A stretch of DNA of 64,000 bases from Panicum virgatum. Its lineage: Eukaryota > Streptophyta > Magnoliopsida > Poales > Poaceae. Where the stretch lies: positions 19,514,403-19,578,402 of the forward strand of contig NC_053144.1 of the NCBI RefSeq assembly GCF_016808335.1, written 5' to 3'. Below the pieces are notes generated by a model that was given only the letters and a program-made list of their open reading frames with translations, was not told the origin of the DNA and did not search any database. Within the stretch, counting starts at the first letter, position 1; each line of letters opens with the position of its first letter. The position numbers and the translations under genes were made by a program. Shown here piece after piece: positions 32,766 through 45,140 of this stretch.

Positions 32766-34830
32766 TTTTTTTTTGAACGAACAGCACTCGACGAGTGCGT
32801 TTCTATTGATATAGCAGAAAAATATAAGGGTATATTCCTGGGAGGCCATAACCAGGAAAAAGAAAAAGAAACAAGACAACAACGTCGGCGGGTTGGATTG
32901 GGACATCAACACGCGCCGAACACAACTCCACTCAAACACTTCAGGCTGGTCGGATTGGGACTTTGACGCAGACCACACAACACTCCAAGAGACAACAATG
33001 CCCGATCGGATTGGGCCGTCGGCACGGACGAGACCACTTCACTAGGGCTGCAGCTGACAACAGTTTCCACCTCTTGTAGCCACCGACAATAACAGCCTCG
33101 CGCTGATAAAGGAAGAGAAAACCAGACCGCACCACACCGAAGAAGGCCACCGCCATACGGGACCACCGTCGTAGTGCCGCTGCAACACTACACACCAACT
33201 GACAGGGTGAAACCACCGGATCCGGACCATACACAGGCTGTCTCGCAGTCGTCACCATGACACACAACGTGCAGGGGCCTCGCCACATCCGCCGTTGGAC
33301 TCCACCTCACTCGTCGCCTCGCCTCACGCGGGGGCCTCGCCACGCCCGCCTCAGCACTCCGGGTCGCAAACCCGTGTACAAATTCGCTGCCAAGATGAAG
33401 AATAGTGTTGCCCCACTTCCAAATTTCCATAAAAAACAAGAGCCACAACCGCCGAACGACATCATCTTGTTGCACCACCAGCGCATCCCGCCTCCGCCAT
33501 CAAGCAAGCAAACCAAGTTGTCGTCCGCGCCGTCTTTCGACGATATACCGCACCGGAGTTGCCGAGCGAGGCAGAGCAACTCGCCACAGTCCGCTGCAAA
33601 CCTAGTCTTCCCACGGTGTCGTTGCTGCGAGCGTCGTCCTCTGACACAGTCCCACACCGGACTGGCAGTTGCCAAGCAACGCCAGCCGCCACGGTCCGCT
33701 GCAAGTAGCCAGAATCGACAACCATGCGAAGACCCCTGGCCGCCGGCATAATTTTGGCCGCCACCACGAGGGCTCGGCAACCCCATTCGAGCCATCCACC
33801 AACACCAGCCGCCTTGCCACGCCACTGGCAGAAGCCAGCCATGACCACGGCGACACCGGGAAAGCCACAAGCCGAGATGGGTCTTTGAAAACGACGCCTC
33901 CAAGGAGGTGATGACGCCGGAGGCGCCGCCGTCGCTTGTCCAAAGGCGGACAGGGCTTTCACCCAGAGAACCCGCGCAACAGGGATAGGGATCCTAGATG
34001 ACGCCCCCAACGGGGAGAACGACGCCCTCGGACGCCATCGCCATCGCCGTCAGGAAAGCCGGCTGGGCTTTCGCCCGGACAAACCATCCACCGTACGCAC
34101 TCAGCCAGCATTCCGGGGCCACAGCCATGGAGGCCCTCCCAGTTGCAGCGCCACGGCAGTGCCATCGAGCCCCAGCCTCCAGACAGCCGCCGGCCGAAGC
34201 AGTCTCCACCTCGTCTTCGCTGCTCGCGCCGACCGTCACACTACCAAGGTCGCAGACGCCGCGACCACCGCCTTCTCCTCGCTCCTCGCGGCGGCGGCGG
34301 CCGTACTGCGCACAGCCCATGGCGGGCCCTCGCGAGCCACGGTTGCACGGCACGGCAGCCAACCCCGCGCACCCCTGTAGCTCCCGCTGATGCCGACCCC
34401 CAGGGCCGCACACAAGGGGGCGCCCCGCGCGCCAGAGCCACATGGCCGCCGGATCCGGCAAGTGCCATGCCGGATCTAGCGCCAAGGGGCCTGCTGCCAC
34501 CGGCCATCGTCTGCGCCGGCGAGCGCACGCCAGCCCCGCTCGCCAAGCGTGTCGCCGTCGCCGTCTCCATGCCGGGCGCCGTCGCCACGAGGACAGCACC
34601 GCAAGGGCACGGACGCCGACGAGCCTCCGGGTGCCTCCACCACCGGCCACGGTCCCCGTCGCCGCCCTCCTAGGGAGCTGCGCGGACTTACGACAGCCCC
34701 CTCCGGCGATGGCGAGGAGGAGAGGAGGGGGAAGTGGGGGGACGCGGCGGCCGGGATCTGGGTCGCCGCCCGAGTTGCCCAGGCGGGGGCGACGTGGGAG
34801 CCTCTGCTGCGGGGATCCTGGACGTCTTTA
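32766..34830 (-). mobile_element. GC-rich dispersed repeat with A-rich 3' end, possibly a non-autonomous LINE
   Basis: Read on the minus strand, the segment is GC-rich from about 34830, shifts to lower GC near 33400 and ends in an A-run at 32774-32766 (T-run on plus). No reverse transcriptase is present, and overlapping open frames in all phases look like base-composition artefacts. No target duplication was found. Classification is inferred from the tail only. Confidence 0.3.
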
Positions 34831-36189
34831 TAAAAGAGTCATACCTTACTTGTAAATTGATACCTAGAAAATGAATTAGTACTCAATTTTTGAAGAGACG
34901 GCACATTTATAGCATGAGATGAAAAACTATAGTGTTCTGTGATACATAGTTGCATGGTATACGTAACCATTCAAAATAATATGAAAAACCAAAAGCGGGT
35001 CTATAGGTGGGGCAAGGGGGATAAAGCTCCCCTACCTCCTCAAGATCCATGGATATCCCCCAAGCTTCCTCCTCCATTTTTGGTATAAAAGAATGAAGAG
35101 TCAGAAGGGAGGAAAAAAAGAAGAGAATTGGAGGAAGAAGTGAGTGGATATGAGCCTCCTCTACATTCACGGGCTAGATTTGCCACTGTGAAGAATAAAG
35201 ATTACCACCAGAATTCTTAGAACCCAATGAATGTGAAACAAACCCAGCAATGAGAAAAGAAAAGAAAGTGAACCTTCTTCACCTAAAGGGCCGAACCTTT
35301 AGAATCAAATGGGAACTAATATATACCACGTACCAATTTCATTATTGCACCTAAAATTTCAAAAAAAAAGAAAAAGGAACTTGTTCATGGTTCAGCTCTT
35401 TGGAATTGTAATTCATGGGTTAAAGTCTACAAAAGAAAGTACACAAATGAAAGAAGTAACCCCTTTAATTATAATTAGTTTGAATAAAGGTGCATCGATA
35501 GATATGATTGCTGTTGGCGTCTCTAGCAACATTTCAAATCTAATGTTTTAAACAAATAATCTAGTACTGCCGAGGCAAATGCGAGTGAACCCACCTCTAT
35601 CTGGAAGAGGAGACGACGTGTACGACTACAGGTACCGGCAACGCCGGGGTTGCTGCAGATGGCTCGCCTCCTGCAGACAGGTCCATCACCGTGCAGAGCA
35701 TGTAGAGCGATGCTGAATGAATGTTAGAGCGAAAGGAGGAATGTAGCTGTGGAAGCTTCAGCATGATGACCCACGCCTTTAGCACAAGTCGTTGCAGCTG
35801 CCGCATTGTGTTCTCCGCGTCCTTCCGGCCGGACGGGTCCGTCACCGTGCTGTCGCACTTAGAGCTCTGCCATGGACGGAGCGTTCAATTTGGATGGAGA
35901 CGGAGGCACCGGCGCCGGCAATCAGAGCCGAGAAAGTAAGAGATCCGGGGCTGCCGTGTGAGGGTTGGCAGTTGGCGGCCAGTCGGCCACGGATCGAGCA
36001 GGGGCTCCACGGAGACAGGCGGCGGCGGTGGCGTTGGATGGCTGGAGGCAAAGACGGGGGTGAGACCCTGAGGCTAACGTGGCGTAATTGTTTTTTTGGG
36101 CGGTGAAGAACGATGTGCACATCTTCACGTAGGCCGGACGCGACCTCTGTTCCGCACTGCATGGAACCAACGGGACCGATGCCCGAGGC
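34831..36189. other. Intergenic DNA with an unidentified minus-strand frame
   Basis: A minus-strand frame at 35597-35845 reads like a gene fragment (GRKDAENTMRQLQRLVLKAW) but I do not recognise it and see no flanking exons. The rest is AT-rich without features. Confidence 0.3.
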
Positions 36190-36960
36190 ATGGTGATAGG
36201 CGACACATGACATGGGCCCCATGTGTTAACAGTAACACAGGCTTCCGGAGGTCTCCGTTTAGTTCGGCGATATAGATGTACATATTAAGCCAACTTTGAG
36301 TCTTCTTGTTTTTCTTTGGCAGTTGAGCAAGCTCCTTTTGCCACAAGTCAATGATCTCTAGTCCGTCTTGCGGTAGACGAACTAACTGTTGCATCCATGT
36401 CTCCATTTTCTGCCAAACGAGCCTTGCAAAGGTACATTGAAGGATGAGATGTGCTGCTGTCTCTTGTTGTTGATTGCAGAGTGCACAAATCGGATTGCAA
36501 GGCCATACCCGGGGATCAGTTTGTCAGCTGTTGGTATTTTGCACTACACCAAAAGCCACGCAAAGAATTTGTGCTTTCCTTCTGATTCTGTCTTCCAAAT
36601 CATGTCGCCATTAAAATGGCAGTAGGATCTCAAGAATTGCACATTGTAAGCAGACTTTGATGTGTATACGCCATCATTTGTCCATCCCCAGATAATTTTG
36701 TCCGGCTCATTACGGAGCTGCACCTCTTACACGAGCTCATTTTAATTTCCCCAGAATCTGTCATTTCCTCAGCCCTAGAATCTGCCATTTCCTCAGCTGT
36801 TTGCATTCTCCACAGTCCTCTAGTCAAGTTTTGATTGCACAATTCTTTTTTCACTGTTTTGTTTTTACGCCATGCTAGCTTGAACAGCTCAGGAAGAGGT
36901 CCATCGAAGCCTGTCCCTGCAACCAAGAGGATTGCCAAAAGCTGGCTGTAGCTCCATCCC
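36190..36960 (-). pseudogene. Degenerate LINE reverse-transcriptase C-terminal region
   Basis: In minus-strand frames the zinc-binding region of plant LINE reverse transcriptases can be followed: PDKIIWGWTNDGVYTSKSAY, then KFFAWLLVQ, then CNPICALCNQQQETAAHLIL and FARLVWQKMETWM. An earlier piece is GPLPELFKLAWRKNKTVK. Internal stops and frame changes show it is dead. No polymerase domain remains. Confidence 0.7.
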
Positions 36961-37062
36961 CTAGGATCACTACCGTGCTTACTCTGAAGAGCTGTCTGTC
37001 GATTGCATTAGCCGGGGCTTCAGTGTCGACCCAAGGTCAGCCAGGTGAGGTCCATTCATACC
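36961..37062. other. Short spacer
   Basis: Nothing recognised. Confidence 0.4.
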
Positions 37063-37395
37063 GGCCATGTTTGATTTACACCCTGAAAAATTTTCACAAA
37101 AAGACAAATGCATGCATGGAGTACTAAACGAAGTTTATTTGTGAATTTTTTTTACGGATGGGTGTAACTTTTCGAGACGAATCTAACGAGCCAAGTTCCA
37201 CCATGATTGTCTACAGTGATGTTACCGTAACCGCCCCTAATCATACTCAAATCATGTGGTCAAAGATTTTATTAGCTACAGTACCATAATTGTGAAGATT
37301 ATTTTATAATTAAACTTCATTTAATACCTCTAATTAGTTATCAAAGGGGCAAAAAGTTTTCATGAAATTTTTTTCACCCCTAACTAAACAAGGCC
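37063..37395. mobile_element. MITE with GGCCATGTTTGATT / GGCCTTGTTTAGTT ends
   Basis: About 333 bp with imperfect terminal inverted repeats and internal GTAACTTTTCGAGACGAATC, shared with the element at 41626-41972, so both belong to one family. No clean target duplication. Confidence 0.65.
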
Positions 37396-37540
37396 ACCAT
37401 AACCATCACAGGTGTAATGCCCTACCGAAAAGGTCCAAGTCCATTAGTCCAAGCGCCCCCACCCCCCTCCCCACCCACCCACACCCCACCCCCAAATAAA
37501 AAAAAACATTTTATATTTCTTGATTACCAGCATAAACTAA

Positions 37541-37800
37541 GGTCTTGTTTAGTTCCCTTCAAAATTTTTAAACTTTACAAGATTCCTCGTCACATCGAAT
37601 TTTTCAACACATGCATGAAGTATTAAATATAGCTAAATAAAATAATTAATTACACATTTTATCTATAATTTGCGAGATGAATAATTTGAGACTAGTTAAT
37701 CTATGGCGGGACAATAAATTTCAAATACAAATGAAAATGCTACGGTAGTTTATACTTTATACCAACACTTTATGCATACAAGGCATAGAATGGTACACAC
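37541..37800. mobile_element. MITE copy sharing a family with 39539-39780
   Basis: Starts GTCTTGTTTAGTTCCCTTCAAAA and is collinear with 39539-39780 through TTTACAAGATTC, GAAGTATTAAAT, TAGCTAAATAAAATAA and GCGGGACAATAA. The right ends are worn. Confidence 0.6.
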
Positions 37801-37931
37801 AGGCGGCCTATTGTTATCCAGTTGCTTTCAGCTCTTTTTTTGTTCACGAGGCACTCCAGTACACCGTCCATTGGACCCAGTTGAACAACTTTCATTATTG
37901 CTAGGTACACTCCATGATAAGTACTAACCTA

Positions 37932-38022
37932 CTCCCTCTATCCCATTTTAACCGTTGCTCTGAAAGCATGCTGCCCTCACAGCCACACTTCCCGAGTGAC
38001 GGTTAAAAAAGGATAGAGGGAG
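37932..38022. mobile_element. 91-bp Stowaway MITE
   Basis: Terminal inverted repeats CTCCCTCTATCCCATTTTAACCG and CTCCCTCTATCCTTTTTTAACCG (2 differences) are flanked by TA on both sides (37930-37931, 38023-38024). It is nearly all inverted repeat and would fold into one hairpin. Confidence 0.85.
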
Positions 38023-38024
38023 TA

Positions 38025-38820
38025 CCTTGTTTCGTGTTCGTGTACGAGGGTACTCTGAACCGCAAGTACAACTTGAACAATGATATGCATTAAATATTTA
38101 GCTGTAGAGAAACTAATCATTTACATCGAAATCTATATAACATGAATTATCATTTCAGAATAAGGTGCATGTACATTTGAGCTACGAGCATTCTACAAAA
38201 CTATGATTAACGAGAGAAAAATTATTATTAACCTTTGTGTTGCCTGAAACTATCATCCTATATTTAAATGAAAAGAATTTGTCGAGTCCCTGTCCTACTA
38301 GGCTCGAGCCTCTATCTTAGTAGGCTTAAGCATTTTAAACCCGACATGAATCAAGCCCACTAGGTTTTTAACCAAACTACATATATCGTAGAGTCGGATT
38401 TCTCAGAAAAATGCCAACTTTGAAAAAATTTCGAGCTAGTCCGATAATTTAATTTAATTTAACTATTTTTAACTAAAGATGAGTGGGAAGCAACCAATTT
38501 TTCACGTATTATTTCCTGGTAATGAATTGCTAATATTTTAATTAACACCAAACTCATATTAATGTGGCATTAATGAGACCAAACACATCATGATCTCGGA
38601 CACTTGATGTTAATAGGAAATTAAGATGGCAATGCTGTCAGAAGTAAAGATAATAGCACCATGGGGTTTCCCATGACGTGGAAAAACTTCGTGGGTGTTT
38701 ACATGCTAAATATTCTATAAAGAGTTAATATTTTTTATTTTTTCTATGCTAAAATAACCAATAACTTTATAGCAATTCTTAACTACGATTTATACAAATA
38801 TAGTTCTGTAAAATGAATAG
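38025..38820. other. AT-rich intergenic DNA
   Basis: No gene or element boundary recognised. Confidence 0.4.
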
Positions 38821-38822
38821 TA

Positions 38823-38979
38823 CTCCCTCTAGCTATGATAGCATGGCAGTATGGCCTTATGACAGCAAAACTAAACTATCATAACATGAAATTAGGAAAA
38901 CAAAACAAAACAAAGCTAAAGTCCTTTTTTTTAGAAAAGCTAAAGTCCTGTTTTTACAGTATGTTATCATGGCAGGAGG
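38823..38979. mobile_element. Probable Stowaway-like MITE
   Basis: Starts CTCCCTCTAGCTATGATAGCATGGC after TA (38821-38822) and ends TATGTTATCATGGCAGGAGG before TA (38980-38981). The inverted repeat is imperfect. Confidence 0.5.
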
Positions 38980-39156
38980 TAATACAAAATAAGTTTTTTT
39001 AGCAATGTAATACAAAATAAGTTGTGTTTATCCACTTAGCAGTTACTTACGCACTGCAAGGATGCGCCTAGCAATTTGCCTCTTCTGGGACCAGTGGACT
39101 AACTGGCCTGGATGGATTTATGAGGACGGCAGTTGATCTTTCCAGTAATTAACTAA

Positions 39157-39494
39157 GGTCTTGTTTGGCTCCAGGACTTTTTTTCAGAAGTCCCTATCAC
39201 ATCAAAATGAATCTTACTATTTTATAGTATTAAATAAAATCTGTTTATAAATATTTTTTGACAGCTGAGTGCTTTTTCGCGAGACGAATCTAATGAGCCT
39301 AATTAATTCATAATTTGCTACAGTGATGCTACAGTAACCATTCGCTAATCATAGATTAAGATACCTCATTAGATTCGTTTCGCAGTTTAGCCCCAGGGTT
39401 CTGCAGTTAGTTTTATAATTAATATTTATTTAATACTTCTAAATACTAAAAAGTCCCTAGGACTTTTTTGAAGTCCCTGTTTCTAAACACTCCC
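39157..39494. mobile_element. Tourist-type MITE
   Basis: About 338 bp with ends GGTCTTGTTTGGCTCCAGGACTT and, on the complement, GGGAGTGTTTAGAAACAGGGACTT, flanked by TAA at 39154-39156 and 39495-39497. A 3-bp TAA duplication fits PIF/Harbinger-derived Tourist elements. Confidence 0.75.
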
Positions 39495-39538
39495 TAATTA
39501 TAAGCATGATACTAGTTACCTACGGACAATTTTTTTTG

Positions 39539-39780
39539 TCTTGTTTAGTTTCTTTCAAAATTCCAAAATTTTACAAGATTCTCCATCACATCAAATCTTT
39601 TAACACATATATGAAGTATTAAATGTAGCTAAATAAAATAACTAATTATACAATTTGTTTATAATTTGTGAGACGATTTTTTTAGTATAGTTAACCTATA
39701 GCGGGACAATAATTATCAAATACAAACGAAAGTGCTATGATATTTTACATCCAAAATTTTATGCACAAGGATGGAGATGT
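39539..39780. mobile_element. MITE copy related to 37541-37800
   Basis: Starts GTCTTGTTTAGTTTCTTTCAAAA; see the sister copy for shared motifs. Non-coding. Confidence 0.6.
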
Positions 39781-40119
39781 GGATTGGGTAAAGAACAGTA
39801 GACGCGACAAGTCAGACAGCCTCAGGATATTTCTAGACCGATCAGCTGCGGCTGCTTTGAAAACAAGGTTTTGCCTTATCCTGTACGGCATGTGGTCCCG
39901 GCTTTGAAAATGTTTTTCCTCTTTTTCGGATCTGATCCTGCTTGTCCATCAATGCGACCAGATTCGTTTAGGGGTTTTTTTTTTGTCTAGGACACACCCC
40001 AAAACGTAGATTGGTGGGCAATCGCATTCCACTCTTCGATTTAAGCGGGTGCACACTGGGAAACTCGTTTTCCTGCCTGACAGGGCAGAGAGCATGGGAA
40101 ATGGACCAAAGTGCTCTTG

Positions 40120-40120
<1 letters not shown>

Positions 40121-40154
<34 letters not shown>
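40121..40154. repeat. G34 homopolymer
   Basis: 34 consecutive G on the plus strand between single-copy flanks. Length is uncertain as such runs are error-prone. Confidence 0.9.
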
Positions 40155-41625
40155 CGCACATTAGTCCCTTGCTCCTCGCCGTCCCGAGGTAGATGGCCGC
40201 GAGGCGGCAGCGGCGGGGACGGCCAGCTACGGAAGCGTGAAGCGGTGGCAGCTGGCAGGGACGGCCCGCCATGGGAGCGTGAGGCGGCAGCGTGGACGGC
40301 CGGCCGTGGAAGTTCGAGGCGGCGGCGGCAGAAGACGGACGACGCGGGAGCTCGAGGTGGCAACAGGGAGACAGCTGACCACGGGACATGGCGGAGCTAG
40401 GGTATGCCCCTGTATTCCTTGGCATACTCAAGATTTGGGAGAAAATACTAATAAGTATACACAGATTTAAAGTATCTCTAAGAGTCTTTCTAAATTACAC
40501 TCTCTAAATTATTGTTTGAATAGTCTTCTGCACAAAAATCGTATTCTATATGTTTTCACTCTCTAAAAGTTTTTCTATATCTTGTGTACACTCTAGAAAG
40601 TTATTTTCATTATCTATCTTTGACTAGCGAGAAACACGGAATGGAGGATGACTACATTTGGATAACCACTTAGAGAATCTGTTGGAGAATATTTTTTCCA
40701 TCAAAATTTCTATTCCTAGCTACGAAGAAAGATATAGAGAGTCTTGCTCTGCGTGTCGCGTCCGCCCCTGATGGCCTGACCTCCGTATCCCGTCCATTTA
40801 GCGTTCAGTGAGACGGTGGCTCCCCGCTCTGGGGCTCCTCCCCCACTCCGGCAACCTGACAGCCTCGTGACCTCAGGTCCTTACCCCCATCAGCTATCAC
40901 TCATGACTCATGTCCTATCCTCCTAACGCGAGTTGCGAAGGACGGAAGATGCCGACCACCGGCCGTTGCGGCACTGGGCACTGTCGGCCTTGCAGTGGCG
41001 CCCAAGATGCCAGCAAGCGGCACACCTTCTGCGACCGGTGGCCCTACTCGGACCACTATTTTATAATATTATTTAATTATTCATGTTTACAACTTATACT
41101 TGGATCACTATTGTGAATTTGTTATTATTATTATAACTTTTTGTCCATTATATTTCGTATTTGATTTTGAATTTTTTTTACATATGGCATACCCAGTCAT
41201 GAATTTCTGGCTCCGCCACTGCCACGGGAGCTCCAGGTGGCGGCGGATGTGACGAGAAGGGCCGGCGGCTGCTGGCCTTGCCGCACCTGGGCAACGACAC
41301 TTGCGAGCACTGCCGGAGCGGGATGGCAAGTTTGCGGTGGCGCCCGAGCAGCTCTGTGGGCTGAAGCAGGGTGACGCCGGTGCGCGGGGCGGCTGGCCGG
41401 AGCAAGGAGACGGGGGTGCGGTGCGACGTGCGGTGCGACGTGGGTAGAGAAGAGCAGCATGCGGCCGGGCAGCTGTGGGTAGGCTGTAGGCAGCAAGAGC
41501 GGCGGAGCACCAGAGCTGTGGCAGAGCAGTGCAGCAGCGGCGAAGAAGAAGATGCAGCAGCACCGAAACAACAATGTAACATGCATGTGACGTCTTAACC
41601 TTCCAGGCAGGGAGAAAGGATAAGA
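40155..41625. other. Intergenic DNA with two short GC-rich blocks
   Basis: Blocks at 40170-40400 and 41200-41580 share GGCGGCAGCGG/GGAGCTCCAGGTGGCGGCGG-like words and flank AT-rich DNA. This may be a decayed inverted or direct repeat of a transposon. Open frames here are artefacts. Confidence 0.3.
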
Positions 41626-41972
41626 GGCCATGTTTGGTTACATGTCCCATCAAAATTTCACAAAAAGACGAATGCCCGCATGAAGTACTAAATGAAATTT
41701 ATTTGCAAAACCTTTTCAGGTATGGGTGTAACTTTTCGAGACGAATCTAATGAGTCAAGTTTCATCATGATTGGCTACAGTAATGCTACAGTGACAGCGC
41801 TCAATTATCCCCTAATCGTGCGGTCGAAGGCCTCATTAGCTAGAGCAACTGCTACAGTACCATAATTGTGGAGGTAATTTTGTAATTAGACTTTATTTAA
41901 TACCATTAATTAGTGGTCAAAGCATCATTTCTCTCTCATCAAAACATTTTCACGCCACAACCAAACATGGCC
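41626..41972. mobile_element. MITE with perfect 14-bp ends (GGCCATGTTTGGTT)
   Basis: 347 bp; the left end GGCCATGTTTGGTT and right end AACCAAACATGGCC are exact complements, with AGA flanking both sides as a possible 3-bp duplication. It is the same family as 37063-37395. Confidence 0.8.
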
Positions 41973-42487
41973 AGAAAGGGGAATGGATAAGGGGTATTTC
42001 ATTATTTTCACCCGGTGTTATCTCTTATCCAAGCTGGAAAAGAGAATTTTAATGAAAATAGTGTGCTATACACAAAAACAAGTTCTTGCGGTATCTTGCA
42101 GCCTAAATAAGCGAGTTGGATGTGTTCCATACAAAACCATCCTTTGGTGGTGTGTCCTAGAAAAAAAAACCCATTCGTTTATCCTCTACTACCTTTTTGG
42201 AGATTTGAATTAAACCCATCCTCTTATTTTCACCCTGTTTCCCGTTTTTTTGATGCAGTTTCTTGGTCTCGAACTTAATTTATTTTTTTGACTCAGAACA
42301 TGTATAGTAGTATTAGTACAATGTTTTTGCGTGGACCTTACCTTTTTTTTACGAAAAGAAGATAATTTGCACAGGGATCCTGCCAAGTTGTCACGTTAGG
42401 GACATGTATTTCCACACAAATTCCTTTCGACCTGTGCTCTTGCCAGTTGTCACCCTTGCAGAAACGGAGCTAGATTTCTAGAACCTG
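41973..42487. other. Intergenic DNA before the nested insertion
   Basis: AT-rich, no gene recognised. Confidence 0.4.
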
Positions 42488-44385
42488 GGCCCCGTTTAGC
42501 GGTATTGATAGTTTACGGTCAACCGTACGGTCGATTTTCCGACTGTTGCTTTTTTCCATTTATAGAAATTTTTTTGTCGTTTTCGGATTAAAAAATTTTA
42601 AAAAAAATACAAGAAAAATTTTGGAGACCAAAAACATTTCAAGCAAAATAGCAGAGCAGAAAAAAATTTCAAGAAAAAAAATTTGAGAGCACAAAAATTT
42701 CAAGAATTTTTTTGTGTCATTAAAAAAAATATTCATCCAAAAAAAATCAAAAGGAATTCAAAAAAATTTGTTGAAAATTTTTTGCAAAAAAAAACTGGAT
42801 CTGGCGCGGCCGGTGCTGGGGGCGAGCGCTGCGCCTCCAGCGCCGGGGCCGGGGGCGAGCGCCGGGGCCGGGGGCGAGCGCCGGCCCTGCCGCGCCTCCG
42901 GCCGCCGGACCCGCCGCGCCTCCCGCCTCCCGCCGCCGCCGCCGCGGAAGGAAAGGGAAAAAGGAAGGGGGGAGGGAAGTGAGCGCGCCGTCGTGCCAGG
43001 AGCCGCCTCCGCCAACTGCTGCCCGCCGTCGTCGCTCGGAGTGGGGAAGATGAAGAGGGGATCGGAAAGAGGGAGGGGCGGAGTCAGCGGGATTGGATCG
43101 GGAGGGGAGGGGATGTGTAACATCCTGAAAATTCACTAAACAAATCATGCGCTAAGTTGTTTTTCGTTGAGCTCGACCTCCCTTAAACCGTGAACCCTAA
43201 TCCCCAGAACCTCCCCCGAACAACCCGACACCCGACTTCAATCCACGTCCCATCTCCTTCCCATCCAACGCGACGCGTCGTGACCGGCCGCCGCGAATCC
43301 CGCCCCCTCTTTTTCCCTCTCTCCTTTTCCCTCTTCCCCTCCGACCGCGTGCCCCACCTCCCGCGGCCCGCACGCCGCGCGTGGCCGACCGCGGCCGCGG
43401 TCGCCGCCGGCGCGCACCGCCCCTTCCCCCTCCTTTCTCCTTTCTCTCCCTCCCTTTTTCCCATTTCCTTTTTCTTTAATTCTTTTTCCTATTTTCTTTT
43501 TCCCCATTTTCTTTCTTTTCTATTTTCTTTTCCCTTCACCCTTTTTTTTCTTTTCTTCCCTCCCTTCCCTCCTTCCTCTCTTTCTTCCCCCGTCGCGCCA
43601 CCCCTCACGCCCTTCCTCCCAGCCCCGGCCCGCCTGCCCTGCGCGCGCCTCACCTCCCTCCCGCACGCGCCGGCCACGCCCCGCAGCCGCCCGTGCGCCC
43701 GTGCCCCCGACCTGCCCTGCGTCCACGCCGCTCGGCCCGACCACGCGCGCGCACGCACGGCGCTCGGCCCGACCGCGCGCGTACGCGCTCTCTGCGCCCA
43801 GTGCCCCGAGCCGTGGCACGCGCCGCGCCACGCCACCGCCCGCTCAGCCGCGCGCGCCCCAGCCCGCGCACCGCCCCTGCTGCGACACCGCCGCGCCACC
43901 CGCCGCTACCAGGCTGCCGCTCCCGCACGCCGCGGCCTCGCCGCCCGCGCCACCCCGCTACGCCCTGCCTCGCTCAGCGCCGCTTGCGCGGACGCGCCGG
44001 GCCGCGGCAACGTGAGCTCCGCTGAGCCCACGTGCGCGCTGGGCCGCGCCGCGCGACGCCCGTCGCTGCGCCGCCCCAAGTCAAGACCACGACGCCCGCC
44101 GTCTTGCCCCGGTCCCGCTTGACTGCGCCCACGTGCCCGCACGCTTGCTCCGCCGCTGCCCGCTCCGCTCGGCGGCGTCCACGCGCACGCGTCTCGCCCC
44201 GCCCCTGTGCTCGGCCCCAGCCAACGTCGCTGCCGCTCAAGTCCCGTCGCCCTACACCGCCACGCCGCCCTCGGCGCGAGAGCCGCCCCACGACGGCCGC
44301 TAGCGGCCGGGACGCCATTAATGGCCGCCCGCGGGCCTCGCTGAGCCGGCCACCCACCTCCACCGCGCCACCGCCTTAGCTCGGC

Positions 44386-44392
44386 TATAAAA
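44386..44392 (+). promoter_or_regulatory. TATA box of the 5' LTR
   Basis: TATAAAA after TTAGCTCGGC, conserved in all three LTRs; probable promoter for the genomic RNA. Confidence 0.7.
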
Positions 44393-45140
44393 GAGCCCCC
44401 CTGAGCCCCGGCCATCCCCGCGACCACCTCCGCCGCCTCCAGCCACTCCTCCCCAGTGCTAGCGCCGCCGCCCCGCTTCAGTTGCGCCGCCGCCGCCGCC
44501 GGCCCACGTCGCCCCACCCCTGAGCACCGCCCCAGCCTGAGGTGAGCCGGGGAATCAAACCCCACGTGCCCCCGGCCCCTTTTCCCCTCACCCCCGGCCG
44601 CCGCCGTGGTCCAGGGCGGCCAAATCGGCCGCCGCCGGCGCACGGGGACGCCTCCCCTGTTTCCCAGCGTGGGAGGGAGGAAGGGGATGGCGATTATGCC
44701 AAAAACCCCTCCCCTTTTCCTTTATTTCTTAAAGAAACATTCCACTCTTTTGCCTTTTTGCAGAAACACCCCCACCTTTAGTGTATTTGCAAATAAACCC
44801 TCTTCCAGTATAACTTAACCTCAAATATACCCCTGACCTCTCCAGAATAACCCAAAAGCTTCCAAAAATTACAAACAGACCCCTGCCTACTTAAGATTAT
44901 TTGCAACCAGGCCCCTGGCCCCTTAACTAACCCACGAACCCTTATAAAACCTATTATTTCATGCGCCTAAACAACTCCGATTGACCCCAAACTTTACCAT
45001 GTCACTTCTATTATAGTTTCGGGCCGCGCTATTACCAAACCACTCAAAGATGTCACTTCTATCTCCATATTTTATGTGATTCCGATTCGAGCTCAACGAT
45101 AGATCTTGTATTGATTGGATGTTTGTTGTGTGTGCTGTAG

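Noticed and set aside
33257..34855. Open frames of 100-218 codons on both strands
   Set aside because: GC-rich repeat with frames open in all phases and no recognisable domain.
43190..44643. Open frames of 245-310 codons in the 5' LTR, and their copies at 53717-55078
   Set aside because: Same GC-rich LTR region; single-base run-length differences between LTRs change the frame, so no selection for a protein.
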